A DNA stretch of 64,000 bases from Talaromyces rugulosus (taxonomy: Eukaryota; Ascomycota; Eurotiomycetes; Eurotiales; Trichocomaceae), in NCBI RefSeq assembly GCF_013368755.1, contig NC_049561.1, positions 3,472,001 through 3,536,000 of the forward strand, written 5' to 3'. Below the pieces are notes generated by a model. The model saw only the letters and a program-made list of their open reading frames with translations, was not told the DNA's origin and searched no databases. A program made the translations under genes and the position numbers. Shown here piece after piece: positions 36,132 to 49,020 of the stretch (position 1 is the first letter of the stretch; each line of letters opens with the position of its first letter).

Positions 36132-39100
36132 ATGCCGGGCATCCTCGACACACCCACGGCCACCAGCGCCGCTCCAGCCTGGCCTGGCCGAGGTTTTTCC
36201 GTCGCCTATCAGAAGCTCGACTTGGAGGTTGATTTCGCCAATAAGAGCCTGAGGGGGAAGACAGAGATCACGATTCACCCGCACTACAAGGATCTAAGGG
36301 TTATCAAGCTCAATTTTCGCCAGGGCGAAATCAAACGGTTAAACATCAACGGCAAGGCTGCAGCGTCGCTTAAATATACCGACTCACACGCTGCGCTCAA
36401 CCTCTATGGCGCTCAATATCACCAACGGGTGGCCGCGAACGTCGAGAATCTACTCAAACCGCAGATAGAACCCGAGTTGGTCATCACCCTTCCGAAATCC
36501 TTACGAATTGAGGACCTCGACCCCTTGTCTTCAGAAAGTCAGGACCAATTTGCGCTGCGGTCATCGATCGGAAATCCAGAGGACGCGGAAGCTCAAGCTT
36601 CGAAAGCCGCCGAAAATTCTCTTCCTCGCTACACTGCATTAACCGTTTACATCGAGTTTACCGTCGATGCCATTCGAGAAGGACTCCAGTTTGTCGGGGT
36701 GGACAGCGGAGATAGACGGTACCCTCATGCCTACACCACAAACTCTACCGGCATCGGTGCCGGTAGCTGTCTTTTCCCGTGTGTCGATGACCGTTTAGCG
36801 AGATCCCTATGGGATGTGACTATCAAATGCCCGTGCTCTCTTAATGCGTTATTTGAACGAAAAGGCTTGGAAACGTCTAGGAACTCTGCGGCCAATAAGG
36901 ACAAATCTAAAACTTTGTCCGATGACGATGACACACTTGACATGACCGTGGTTTGCTCGGGTGATATAACCGACGAGATTGTTGATCCTAAGGACCCAAG
37001 TAAAAAAAGCGTTTCCTTTTCGTGCATGTCGAGCGTCTCTGCTCAGCAAATTGGTTTCGCGGTTGGACCTTTCGAACATGTGAATCTCTCCCAGTTTCGA
37101 GAAAGCGACCAGGACGATCAGCTGGGAGACAATGCTGTCTCTGTCGACGCGTATTGCCTTCCCGGGAGAGCTGAAGAGGTGAAAAACACCTGTTTTCCGA
37201 TGGCTAAAGCCATCGACTACTTTTCAGTTACCTACGGTTCCTACCCTTACTCAGGGTACAACATGTGCTTTGTGGACGATGTTGCCTGCGACACAATGCC
37301 TACAGCTTCGCTATCTATTTGCAGTAATCGTCTACTTTTCCCCGAGACGATCATTGATACGATGTATGACTCAACAAGGTCGCTGGTTTACGCGCTAGCT
37401 TCTCAGTGGAGTGGCGTGAGTCTCTTACCTAGAGACATAGGGGATACTTGGCTCACTGTGGGAGTGGCCTACTATATCACCGACACATTCATGAAGAAAC
37501 TTTGCGGGAACAATGAATACCGCTTCCGTATAAAACAAATGTCTGACCGGATCTGCGACCTTGATTATGAGAGGCCCTCTATTTTTGACATGGGAAGTTA
37601 CTTGAGACTCGATCCATCGGAGATGGAGTTTATTGCTCTCAAAGCCCCTCTCGTTCTTTTCATCCTGGAACGCCGTCTTTCCAAAGCTAGTGGTAAACCT
37701 ACTGTTTCACGGATTATTAGCCGCCTGTTTCTCAACAATCGTATGGGTGACCTGCCCAATGGTGCGATGCATACAAATGGTTTTATCAGGATTTGCGAGA
37801 AGTTCGGTCATTGCAAGTTAGACGTCTTTTTCCACCAATGGGTTTATGGTGCCGGATGCCCTCGGTTCTCGGCCACTCAGCGTTTTAACAAGAAAAAACT
37901 TGTCGTGGAAATCATGATAAAGCAGCTTCAAGCAGAATCGCAAGGCACTCGAGATCTTGAGAAGTCCACTTTTTTGCGAGACATGAAAGAAGAGCTTCGC
38001 AGCGTCTATGCAGCCCCAGTTCAGCCCGTTTTTACAGGATCAATGACGATACGAATTCATGAAGCTGACGGAACGCCGTACGAGCATATTGTTGAAATAA
38101 AAGAGCAGACCACCAAGTTCGAGGTCCCATACAATACCAAGTACAAGCGGCTAAAACGGAATAAGAGGCAAAAGGAACGTGCTACCCAAAACGTGGGATC
38201 CGATCCGAATGCAGAGGCACAAGATGATGTGCTCCTATACTGTCTCGGCGACGTGCTCCAGACAGAAGAAGAGATCCAAGACTGGAAATTGGCGGACTGG
38301 AGTAAAGAAGAAGAGGATCGCATGGGGCAAGAGTCCTATGAATGGATTCGAATGGATGCCGATTTCGAGTGGATTTGCAAAATGTCATTAGGGATGCCTG
38401 GTTACATGTACCTGTCGCAGCTGCAGCAAGATCGGGATGTTGTGGCTCAACTTGAAGTAAGTTGCTGTTTCGATATGTTGACAACACTTGATGACTGACC
38501 TTGATATACAGTCCATGCAATATATGGCTATTCAAAAGCACCATCCCTTAGTCTCGACAATCTTTGTCCGCACCCTTATGGACAAGCGATATTTTCACGG
38601 TATCCGCACCACAGCTGCATATGCACTAGTGAAGCATGCGAAAGAAGAGATTGACTGGCTGGGCCTCCACCATTTGGAGAGGGCCTTCCAGGAGCTTTTT
38701 TGCTTACCGGGTTCACATGTTACACGCGATAACGATTTCTCGGATCAAGCATCATATCTTCTCCAAAAAATCATCCCGGAGGCGATTTCTCAGGTTCGCG
38801 ATAACAATGGGAAGACTCCACTGAGGGCCAAGCGTTTCATTTTTGACAAGCTCAAGTTCAGTGACAACTCTAACAATGAGGTAAGGAGCTATGCTATTAT
38901 TATTATTATTATTTTTTTTTGGCGTTTTTACTAACGAAAGGGTCAACAGTACTCGGACAATCATTACATTAGCTCTCTGATGACGTCGCTAGTCAACGCT
39001 TTGGAGGGTCGTGTGGTAGAAGCCTCGTCTCTAAATGATATGGAATTCGACATGGAGAAGGAGTTGGAACGACAGGCTGAGGAAAAGCTCGAAAAGGATG

Positions 39101-40132
39101 CCATTGCAGAAATCGACAGATATCGGCGAATGGATGAATGGTCCAGTTCTTTTCAAAACATCTATTCTAGAACTGCACTGAAATGCCAGCTACGGCTCAC
39201 AAAGGCGAAAATCATGGATCTTGATGCCATCCACTTCCTTCAATATACAAGGTTTGGGACCTTTGATATGCTACGGATGGATGCATTCGAGTGTCTAGTT
39301 GAGTTGGACATATTCAGCATGCCAGAGCTATTGCGATGGTACCTCTTCACCATGTCATCTGATACATCTGCGTGGATTCGCCATCGACTTCATGCTCCCC
39401 TAGGTAGAGCTCTTGCCTCTATAGCCTTTGGGACAAATCAAGTGCCTGAAGAGCAGCCACCAAGTGAGGGGTTGATTATCGAGCAAGAGTCAACTACTGA
39501 AGTCCGCCGCGCCGATCTGGCCAGGAAACAGACAATGCCTGGTGCCCTGGAGGCACTTAAAAAGGAGTTATCTGGACATACGGCTTTGAAAGAAGCCCTG
39601 TGGGCTGCATGTAACTCTTCATGCATTGGAGCATTGGAAGTATCCAATTTCGTCGATATTTGCCGAGTCTTGTATGATGCCAAGATGTCTCTTCCGGTGA
39701 AACTGAAATACCCTCGATACTGGAAATGCCAGCACGTTGGCAATGTAAGAATATCCTCCTTTCCCTCTCAGTTTCAATCACTAACGTCATACTTAGGGTA
39801 AAATGCGCTTTTACAAATCCGAACGATATCGTACATCTCTCGGACCGTCAAAGGATACTAGCGCTACTAGCATTGGATCAAAGCGCAAACGTGACGACCA
39901 TGGCATGCCACCACCTACAGCTCCTCGGATTACTTTTAAACAATCAAAATCAAGTCTCGGAGGCACACCGTCCACACCCAATTCCGAAGGACGCAAGCTT
40001 ACGAAACTACAAATACCAAGCCATCTCACTATGCCCAAACCTTCGACAGGCTCCCCATCACCTCAAAACTCCGCGCCTACCACACCTGGAGGCGGATTCA
40101 AACTGAAAATCAAACTGGGTGGTCAGAAATAA
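36132..40132 (+). CDS. TAF2: TFIID subunit TAF2
   Basis: Four exons, 36132..38456, 38512..38880, 38950..39744 and 39797..40132, give 1274 aa. The N-terminus (GFSVAYQKLDLEVDFANKS then LRGKTEITIHP) and the middle (YFSVTYGSYPYSGYNMCFVD) follow the M1-aminopeptidase-like fold of TAF2 but without a zinc HExxH motif at the expected place. HEAT-like helices follow (SMQYMAIQKHHPLVSTIFV, RYFHGIRTTAAYALVKHA). The C-terminal tail is basic and Pro/Ser-rich and ends GGGFKLKIKLGGQK, a typical fungal TAF2 ending. TAF2 contacts Initiator promoter DNA within TFIID in the nucleus. The ATG at 36132 was chosen; the two codons before it begin only with GTG. All introns have GTAAG-type donors and CAG or TAG acceptors. 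Confidence 0.93.
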
Positions 40133-40818
40133 CTTTTACCGGTCAAAAATTTTAATAATTTGTCGTATTCTTTGCCGACTCTTTTCGTTCCAAAATAACT
40201 GCAGTTTCAATGGCCTTATTTTTGGATCGTCTTTCTCTTGTGGATTTTCCCCTGTTTTGTTTTGACAGTCAAAAGAACGATTCCCAATAAGCTTGAGCTT
40301 TTTATTCATATTTTTGCATTGCCTGGGTTGCAGAGTGGGTGTTTTTTCAATATTGTCATGGGCTGCTCTTCATTATGTATATTATCTCGGAAGCGTTTTC
40401 TTACCCATTTATATCACGCAAAGCTGGGACGAGGATACAAAATTCGTATCAGTCGACATAATCGAAGAGATTTTTTTTAATACAATAGCGGCATGCCGTC
40501 ATGTCTTTTAACTGGAATATTCATTGGCGTGGCTCTATTTTAAGGGACCATAAAAATTTGGACCCAAAGTACATATATCATTGATATGTAGCTGACGTAC
40601 GGCGTAGAACGTGTTGATAAAATTGTTCACTTTTTTTTCTTCCATTCATCAAACCAGCAATAATAAATATTGAAATTGACAGTATAAACCGGCCACCCGT
40701 AAAAACTCCGTTGATATACGAAATAATCCCCAGCGTCAAACGTGCAAACCCCAATGATAAGTACCTTTTTTTTTGTCTTTTCGAGTATGGTTTCGGTGAG
40801 TGTGGCGATGGTTGAGAT
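40133..40818. other. Convergent 3' region, TAF2 / Sm-G
   Basis: 686 bp between convergent genes, AT-rich. No gene was seen. Confidence 0.55.
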
Positions 40819-41338
40819 TTAATCGCCAATGCGTTCAAGGGCCTAATAAGAAAGGAGAGAATATAAGTAAGTGTTAAAAAAAAAGGCTTTGGATAGAGTG
40901 CGCAAACCTCAAGCATGACGACGGAGTTTCCTCGGATGACCTGTACAAAGCAGTTAGTTTTATTCCCCTGGACGAAAAATTTTCAATTCGGTTTGGTTTG
41001 TTTCGTCAAGACCTACCACCATCCCTATCCTGACCTTCTCGCCATCGGGCTTTTCTTCAATAGCTTCATCCAGAACGATGTTCATGAAAACCTGTCCCAC
41101 GTTTAGCTACCGCCTGAAACATCGAAAGTTGCGCTCAGTATCAACTGAAAATAAAAAACGTACATCATATCCTCGTAGAATTCCGATGACTTTGCGGTTT
41201 CCATTCAGTTGAATAAACAACCGCTTTTCCATATACTGTTGAAAAAAAATAGGTTAGGAGCTTTGCTTTTTCCGTCAAAGGTATCAAAGAACAACGGGAT
41301 CAACGAACCTTCTTGAGTTCCGGTTGAGCTTGAGGCAT
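40819..41338 (-). CDS. SMX2: Small nuclear ribonucleoprotein G (Sm-G)
   Basis: Five tiny exons, complement(40819..40842, 40908..40940, 41017..41091, 41164..41235, 41309..41338), give 77 aa, the usual Sm-G size. The product begins MPQAQPELKKYMEKRLFIQL, has the Sm1 signature NGNRKVIGILRGYDVFMNIVLD, and has the Sm2 signature MVVIRGNSVVMLEALERI. Four introns of 65-76 nt in a 234-nt coding sequence keep phase 0 at every junction. Sm-G belongs to the heptameric Sm ring of U1, U2, U4 and U5 snRNPs. It is divergent from NTR2, another spliceosome factor, over 245 bp. Confidence 0.95.
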
Positions 41339-41583
41339 CTTGACGACTAGACCGTATTGCTTGGTCTGCTGTTTTGTGGTCGTCGCAAACTCGCGTGAAC
41401 CTGGTGGTGGTTTGCGGGCATCGCGGTCTGCGGTGCGATAGCTTAGGCCGGAGAAACGATTGGCCGAACAGCTGATATATGCGGAGTTGGGTTTCGGAGA
41501 CCAAGCAATTTTCAATCGACAACCACGACGCGGGAAAAGGACGTGTGAGGTTCTTTCTAGCAAATTTTTATATATCCTGAATT
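41339..41583. promoter_or_regulatory. Shared divergent promoter of Sm-G and NTR2
   Basis: Only 245 bp separate the two opposite start codons, so both promoters must overlap. AT-rich TATATATCC-like sequence lies about 20 nt before the NTR2 ATG. Confidence 0.6.
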
Positions 41584-42834
41584 ATGAATTCGCCTTTTGC
41601 AAACCGTCGAAAGCCCCGCAAGATCGGAGGCGGAGATGAGGACGATGGCAACACTGGCCAAGGTGAGCCCACCCCGCCACGCGAAAGATGTCGAAGCTCA
41701 TGTAGAAAAGAAACAGAGCCGGTTGTGAAAAGGCCGTCGAGCTTAAAGTCAAAGCAAAAATCAAAGCTTCGACTTTCATTTGGACCTGGCGAAACATCGA
41801 TAACAGATGGTGACGACACAGCCAGTGAAGTAATTACACCAAAACGACCCGGTCTCGGTCGGCGCGTGCTCGAAAAAAACGCCTTACAGAGAACACCGAA
41901 CACTACTGTATCCTCAGATCATTTACCTTTTAGGGTTGGACAAGAACAGGGTGGACCGAGCTACGGAGAGGATTATCTCAAAGAGCTGCGAGATTCAACG
42001 CCTTCCACGCCCAAATATGCCGACACGGATGGAGAAAATGATCGGAAGGAAATCGATATCACAGCAAAATTTGGCGAACTTATCCAAACCCCGGGTGCTA
42101 GTTCTATACCGAGCGAGGCAGAGATCAGGGAAAAGAAAGCCCGTCGGGCACGCTTGGCAACCGAACAGGACTATATTTCTTTGGAAGGAGGCCAAGAAAT
42201 CGAAGAAGACTACATGGCTGTTGATAGTCGCAAAGAAGATACCCGGCTTGTGAGAGATGACGAAGATTTTGCAGAAGGGTTCGATGAGTATGTCGAGGAT
42301 GGGAAGATTTCCCTCGGAAGAAAAGCAGAGCGAGAACAGCAGCGAAGGCAACGCGAGCAGATGCGAGACCTCATAAACGATGCAGAAGGAAGCTCGGAGG
42401 AAGAGGACTCGGATGCAGAACGCAACGCTGCGTATGAAGCATCTCAAACTCGTGCCGGTATGGACGGTCTGGAGCGTGACCGGCAGGGAGTCATATCTCG
42501 CCCAAAAACACCGCCAAAGGTATCATCTCTGCCCAGCCTAGCAGGCGTCCTGGGCCAACTACGTGGAACTCTGGTAGAAGCTGAAAGCTCCAAGAAGCTT
42601 CTGCTTAGTCGAATGGAGGAGCTTCGCAAGGAAAAGGCCGATATTGCTGTCCGTGAGGTTGAGATTCAGACGCTGATCAAGGATGCTGGCGAACAATACG
42701 AGAAACTCCGACTCGACGCCGGTCTCGCGCCAGGGGGGGACGGACTGCCAGGAGATGTGACGCCTCACGATCGAGGCTTGGAGAGTCTGGGAAGTTCCGC
42801 CGTGGTGTCTCGCGTCGACTCGGGCGCGGAGTGA
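41584..42834 (+). CDS. NTR2: NTR2-like spliceosome-disassembly protein
   Basis: A single-exon 416-aa protein. The start MNSPFANRRKPRKIGGGDED is the typical N-terminus of fungal Ntr2-domain proteins (PF15458). Central segments YLKELRDSTPSTPK, SIPSEAEIREKKARRARLA and DYISLEGG then FAEGFDEYVEDGKISLG are the conserved landmarks, followed by charged coiled-coil helices (RKAEREQQRRQREQMRDL, LLLSRMEELRKEKADIAVRE). In yeast Ntr2 pairs with Ntr1 and Prp43 to dismantle the lariat-intron spliceosome. It shares a divergent promoter with Sm-G. The rest is low-complexity and acidic. No intron is needed. Confidence 0.85.
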   Translation: MNSPFANRRKPRKIGGGDEDDGNTGQGEPTPPRERCRSSCRKETEPVVKRPSSLKSKQKSKLRLSFGPGETSITDGDDTASEVITPKRPGLGRRVLEKNALQRTPNTTVSSDHLPFRVGQEQGGPSYGEDYLKELRDSTPSTPKYADTDGENDRKEIDITAKFGELIQTPGASSIPSEAEIREKKARRARLATEQDYISLEGGQEIEEDYMAVDSRKEDTRLVRDDEDFAEGFDEYVEDGKISLGRKAEREQQRRQREQMRDLINDAEGSSEEEDSDAERNAAYEASQTRAGMDGLERDRQGVISRPKTPPKVSSLPSLAGVLGQLRGTLVEAESSKKLLLSRMEELRKEKADIAVREVEIQTLIKDAGEQYEKLRLDAGLAPGGDGLPGDVTPHDRGLESLGSSAVVSRVDSGAE

Positions 42835-43045
42835 AGTCGCTCCTTCCTCACGTGGCATCGCAACCGCCTCGGCCACCTTGTATTTTCTGCTTGCTTTGCA
42901 TGGCGCGGCAATTGTCTTTCTTCATGTCTTTCTTCATGTTATGATACCCATTTTATATAGCAATAGAACTCGGAACTTTTGTGTGCCATGCCGCGGTCAT
43001 CTTTTCTATCTTTCAGAACCTACTCGATCCGCAGGGCATCCCGAA

Positions 43046-44999
43046 ATGGAAAGTCAAAGTGGGCACTCATCTCCTGATACTGGATTGTTGCAGGTTTCTC
43101 ATAGCGAGCAGTGATTCTGTCTACATCATTCCCTGGCTCGCAAGCCCCCTCGATGAGAATAGTTTATTATCGCCACGCCTACGCCAGCGAGCCGATGCCA
43201 GTCCTATCGAGCTATTCTACGACGTGTTCCTAGTCGCAAACCTGGCAACTTTTTCCGCTACACATGAGATCACAGATATCAAAGGTTGGTGGGCGATAAG
43301 GTCACGCTATAAAGCTGTATCAACTGATTGCTGCAGCGGTGTGGTCGTACGTTGGGTTTGTCGGCATTATCTGGTTTACCTGGCTCCAAGTCGCGCTCTT
43401 TGACCTCCGGTTCTCGAAAGACTCCATCTTCGAACGAACGTGCAAAGTCGTGCAACTATGTGCAATGGTCGGGTTTGCCTCAGCCGGGGCACGATTCTCA
43501 ACACGCATTCAGGATGAAAATGTATGGGCTTTCAAGTCGCTGTCCGTACTTTTGTCTGGTAGTCGCTTTATGCTTGCCCTACAGTACACCATCAACCTTT
43601 GGTTCCTCCATGACAAGATTGATGGAGCTATAAAAGGCATGCTTGCGATTATTGGCGTGCTCTCCATCACTGGATTTACGTACCTGGTGGTAAGTTGGGA
43701 CTATTCTCAACTAGTTGGCATTCAATAACATCTGTAGCTTTACTTTGTGTTCGGACCTAATGAACCACATATATGGACCGCTTGGTTCGGATTGTTTCTT
43801 TTCGAGTCCTTGGTTATCATTGCAGTGTCAACGTACACCCCGGGCTTGGAGCTGGATAATACGCACCTCACGACGAGAATGGGACTTTTGACCTTGATAA
43901 TCATCGGCGAGCATGTAATATCTATCACTCGGATCGTTAACAAGATGATTGCTGGCGGTGGTTGGACACTCGCATCTCTCTTGCACGTTATGGGGGTGGT
44001 CACAACAGTAGTATGTTTGGACGATCCCATTTGATGGAAGAGGCTAACAGCCACAGTATCTTCTATGGCATTCATATTACGATATAACGCCACTACAACG
44101 ATATGGAAGAATTCGGCAACAGATATGGACTCATCTGCATTTTCCTTTTCACATGTGTATTATTCTTTCTTCCGAGGGCTGTCAAATCCTTACACTTGCT
44201 CTCGACATTTCCTTGAAGCTGAGGTATCTGCTCGAGACGATGCATTTTGCATGCGAAGATCCACGTCCAGCAAAAAGCTTTGCGCTCAATTTGTTGAATC
44301 GTACGATAGTTGACATGGAAATCGACTTTAGCCGATCTCCACGAGAGAACAATGCGATCAGTCGGGTTATGGCTACTTTATGGAACCAGAGGGATATCTG
44401 TCCAACAGGGAACTTTACAGAGGCTCCAAAATATGGGATTTTTGAAGAGCAAGGACGATATTTGTCCGGAAATGTTACTGTCGCGCTCTTTTCGAGTATG
44501 GGTATCCTTCCTAAAGAGCCCGAAGCGATGAGTTTAGATGGAATGAGATACGTCAAGGTGTATCTCGGTCTTTTGACCTTTGTCTACATCTATTACTTTG
44601 TCACCGTTGGACTGGGGATGGCTTATTTTGCCATTTTTGCAACATTGACACGTCGACATCCGAAGCGTTTATACAACGGCATCGCCGTGGGATTCCGACT
44701 ACTATGTGCGGTGGTTTTATTGTCACAGGTTGCATTTGCTAGAGATTTCAACCTCACATACAAGTACATGACTCACCCAATCATCCTCTATACGTTTTCT
44801 CTGACCATGCTTTCTGGTAAGTGTACCCTTTTGAGGTCTCAATGGCATTATCTGATAGCAAGCAGTTCTCCTTGTGGATCGACTATTGGACTCATTTGCA
44901 GAGACACGCAAGAGCGAAATAGCGCGGCAAAGCAGCACTCGCAGTACAGCGCCAATGGTGACCTTTGACGAGGCTGAGACTTGTCTTTACGATGGATAG
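43046..44999 (+). CDS. Low-temperature-requirement A (LtrA)-family membrane protein
   Basis: Six exons, 43046..43110, 43163..43284, 43337..43689, 43738..44010, 44057..44816 and 44866..44999, give 568 aa. The LtrA signature PIELFYDVFLVANLATFSA opens the membrane domain. Many hydrophobic segments follow, for example WSYVGFVGIIWFTWLQVALF and MGLLTLIIIGEHVISITRIV, with a hydrophilic loop and a second membrane block near the end. The last join gives TMLSVLLVDRLLDSFAETRK and a stop at 44997-44999. Exon 1 (MESQSGHSSPDTGLLQVSHS) is the weakest part. Its ATG lies in another frame, and only a 52-nt GT-AG intron at 43111-43162 joins it in frame; no ATG exists in the main frame before the signature. The transported substrate or function is unknown. 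Confidence 0.83.
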
Positions 45000-47900
45000 A
45001 GAATGACTATACATCAATACCTGATTATTTTCCCCCAAGTTGATATGTGGCTGAACCGTGGATGGACTGGCACAGCCTACTCCGTACGGCTATCGGAGGT
45101 CTTTTCAGCCCGAACAATCAGTTGTCGGTGTTTGATTTTAAAGCCGAGGTTTCGCATTACAAATCGACGCTATTACCGAAGGCCGGCTAACAATTGACTA
45201 GTGAATACTTAATAGTTAGTGATTAGGAATTAATGAACAGTGCTTCACCTGGGCGCCGCTAGCGCTTACAGAGACGATTCAAAATTTCGATACCGAGGTG
45301 TCACCCCTGCTTAGTGCAAGACTCTAGTCTAATAGGCGACGTCTTACAGCCTTAAAGGGCTTTAAAAAAAAGGTCTTAGGGCTGGCACTAGCTGGCGACT
45401 AGGCATGTATGGGTTGTGATTTGCCAACACGTGAAATTAACACGGCGCCCTAAACGTCCCCAATATCCGGTCAGCCCTACAGAGTTTGGTATTTTACTCT
45501 TCACCCTGAGTAGTCTCACCGTTTGACCATTGTCGATGTAACAGTAGGGCGACGTTTCAATAATCGTTGTTTTCTCGAAGCCCTCCGTCTCACACGGACC
45601 ATAAGCCGTTACAGGGCTTAGCCCCTGAAAGTGAAGATAATAGATATTACACGTCAATACTGTGGATCTGCCAATCATGAGGAAATTTGAGAACACACGT
45701 GTGGAAAAAAAACTTCGGACTACGGACTCCGGAGATCCAAAGACCGGGAAAGGCGGACAGCCCAATGTCGGCCATCGGGACGACTATCAGTGGAGAAGTC
45801 GAAAAAAAAATTTGTTGAATATGCACACCCCTTTTTTTTTTTCAAGACTCTGAGTTATGACGATCATCGCTTTAGTCTCCGTACAGAACCGTACATAATC
45901 CGTGCATAGTTAGTAGTTAGTTAGTACACCGCTTTACTGGGCATTTTTTTGTGAGAAACAGATTGAGTAGGTGGTGAAAAGTCGGAACTACCACTAAATT
46001 ACAACTGCCTTTTTTTTTTTACGACCTCGTGATTCACTCACCCCCTTTTTCTTTTTGGCTGGAGTTGCATTGCATTGGCTTGGTTCCGCCGTTTATGGAA
46101 TATGGAGTATGGAGTATGGAGCATTCAGCTACACTCGATGAATTCCATGGATAGGTATTTTACCATAGCAAATACTTAAAAATAAGAAAATAAATAATTA
46201 AAATTATACTCTGTAAGGCCCGTCATCCCGTTGACAGAAATTTGCCTCCCCCACGGGTTAAAGACTGACAAGTCAGCTTTTCGGCGGGGTTCTCCGCTAT
46301 GCTTGTAGGGCTGAAGGCGAAAAAAAAGTCTATCTTGTCAGCTAGACATCAAAGCTCTTTTTTTTTTCGAATTAATCATAGGTGCTATGTTTTATTGTAG
46401 GTAGAATTGAATAAGTATTGTAATTGTTTTGAAATATTCTCATTTTTTTAAAAGCAGTGTGAATCATGATGTTTGCCAGCCCTACCAGGCCAGGTGGGTC
46501 TATATCAGCTCGACGACGGTAATGCTTTATCCAAAACGTGGCGATGCATTGACAGCTGTTTTGACAAGCGCGCAGTATTCTTCTAGAAAAATATTATAAT
46601 GAACTGGTTCAGTAATAGTATTGGACCCTGATTCGATCATGCCACGTCATGCTGATCGTGGTGAGGTAGCATTGTACACCGACTGTAATACTCTGTATAG
46701 ATTAATACATTGAAAACGTATGGTGCAAAAGGGGCCACGATCGCGGACCTCATAGACGCTATGTAGGGTTTCTCAACTAGCCAGCAAGTAAGTCTGTGGA
46801 GATTGACGTGTTTCCAGCGTATACGTGGTGACAGAAAAAACCAGTGCATCTTAGCCCGTAGCACTGAGACAAAACAGCTCATATTAAAAGCACACCAATC
46901 AGATCTTCAATCGCGGTCAAAACCTATATGCAGCTCGTATCCACTATAATTGTGGCTTATACGTACGGCGTATGTGAACTATGGAAGTCATAGTCTATCT
47001 TTGGAATAGTTTGTCTCATCTTGCTTTTTTGTTTTGTTTTGTTTTCGTTTTTGGTTAGTGTTGAAATATAATCTAGTGCTTAACATTACCATACACATGT
47101 TGTAATTGGGGATAATTATCTTGGGACATGGTTGTCAGACGAATTAATTGGTATGTTTGGAGGATCACCATCCATAGCCGATGCTTTGTACCATGGATTA
47201 TGGATTGTGAACCACGGTACCCACATGTCAGATTCGGCCATTATATTGATCAATTGACAACTAACACTCAACTAGGAAGGAGGAAAAAAAGGGGGGTTCC
47301 GGAGGATCCCTAAGATACCCGGTCAATCGATGCTGCTGGCGGCTTGATCCGCGGGTCGGCCACTGGGTCAGCTGTAAGATTTAAAGTCAGGTGAGAAACG
47401 ATGATAAACCTAGTACAGTATTATTATTGCGTTGGGTGGATTTGAGCAGTAATCCGCCATGTGTATTAGTTGGTTATACCAGAATTGAAATCCAAATCGG
47501 TATGGACACCACAGCTGACTGTATGTAGTAGAGATGGATATTCGTTTTTGGAATTGGGGCCATTCAGATATTACAGTTACTAATAATATCAGGAATGGAT
47601 GAAAACCTAGAACTTAAGCTTTGTTTTGTTTGTATTGGAAACTAGAAACTGCTCCGCATGGGTTAAAATGGTATCGATTGATGCATTAAACGCCGGGCCA
47701 CTCAGCAAGTGAGCGACATTTGGAGTTAAAATTCAAGGTTGAAATTGTTATTTGTATGATATATACTATTACGGAATGGTTTTTTAGAGTTTGTTAATTA
47801 ATTGAATTGTTTTGCGTTTTTGTAGCAATCATCAATTGATCTCAATTACCACCACACACATATATATATATACATGTAATAGCTCCAGAGTCTATACATC

Positions 47901-48530
47901 AATTGTACTTCAATATTCAAATACTACATGTACATGTAAAAGTTCTATCGAAATACATGTATAAATCAATCAACATACTCGCTGAATTACATTAATTCCA
48001 TAAATATAGAGCAATGCAGGGTATTTCATATATCCCAATTAGGAAATCTCCACCGGTACAGTTAATATCTAAACCACCCGAGTATTGCTGACATTCCACC
48101 GAAGAAAAAAGACATTAAAATATTTACATATGCAATACACCGCCTGAGCCATGTTTCTATCTGTCCCTGACATGAAATTGCCAGATACGTAGTTCGTATA
48201 TCGTCGTCATATGAGCCTCACAATGCAAGCCTCTGGACCCCACCCCCGGCGTGTCTCAAAAAACACGAGTCTTGTGTAACCATTATATATTATCTGTCCA
48301 TGTAAGGGCATCGGCAGAGAACCAATTTTGACACATACCCCGCCGCCACGTCCGTCTTTTGTGCTACCCCAACCGGTGACAGAAGGGAAATCCGGCCGAG
48401 ACAAAGCGTCAACTGTTGGATGGATTACATGTGTTATCTTTTTTGTTGCTGTCGTACAACCATAACGGCACTTTTTTCCCTTTTTCTGCATGGCTTTTTC
48501 TGCATGCATTTTTTTGTAAATCCCTGTCTG

Positions 48531-48531
<1 letters not shown>

Positions 48532-48567
<36 letters not shown>
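48532..48567. repeat. (CA)18 microsatellite
   Basis: Perfect CA dinucleotide run of 36 nt. Confidence 0.95.
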
Positions 48568-48569
<2 letters not shown>

Positions 48570-48724
48570 ATATATTCTCGGGGTCGCCGCCGCGATTTTG
48601 AGTTTTCTTGTTGCATAATCAAGCCCTGTCAACTTGATGCATGATCAGGGTGCATTGGCCTGGTCAATGATTGGATGAAAACCCCGCGATAAACAACCAA
48701 AAAGCGTCTAGTAGTTTTCTGCAT

Positions 48725-48752
48725 AATAGTAATAGTAATAGTAATAGTAATA
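48725..48752. repeat. (AATAGT)n microsatellite
   Basis: About four to five hexamer units alternating TAA and TAG, then decaying to AACAGTAAC. Confidence 0.85.
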
Positions 48753-48999
48753 ACAGTAACAATACTAATCATGCGTGGGCTTACAAGGTACAGCAACGAT
48801 CTACCCAATAGTCAAGGCCATCCAAACTGCTGGGTTGCAGAAGAATGCACCTAGGCCATGATGCCTGCCTGCCTGCACCCCCCCTCCCCGTATTCGAGAA
48901 CATTTCGATTTTTGGGGGAGGAATGCAGTTTCATGTTTGACAAGGGGTGTAAGCCTTTCTTTTTTTTTTCGGGCAAAGCTCACAAGGTCGGACGGAAAC

Positions 49000-49020
49000 A
49001 AAAAAAAAAAAAAAAAAAAA
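49000..49020. repeat. Poly-A tract (21 nt)
   Basis: Uninterrupted run of 21 A following GGACGGAAAC. A poly-A end of a retroposed element was considered, but nothing upstream supports it. Confidence 0.9.

Noticed and set aside
49000..49020. Poly-A tail of a retroposed element
   Set aside because: No element body or target-site duplication is visible upstream; treated as a simple homopolymer.
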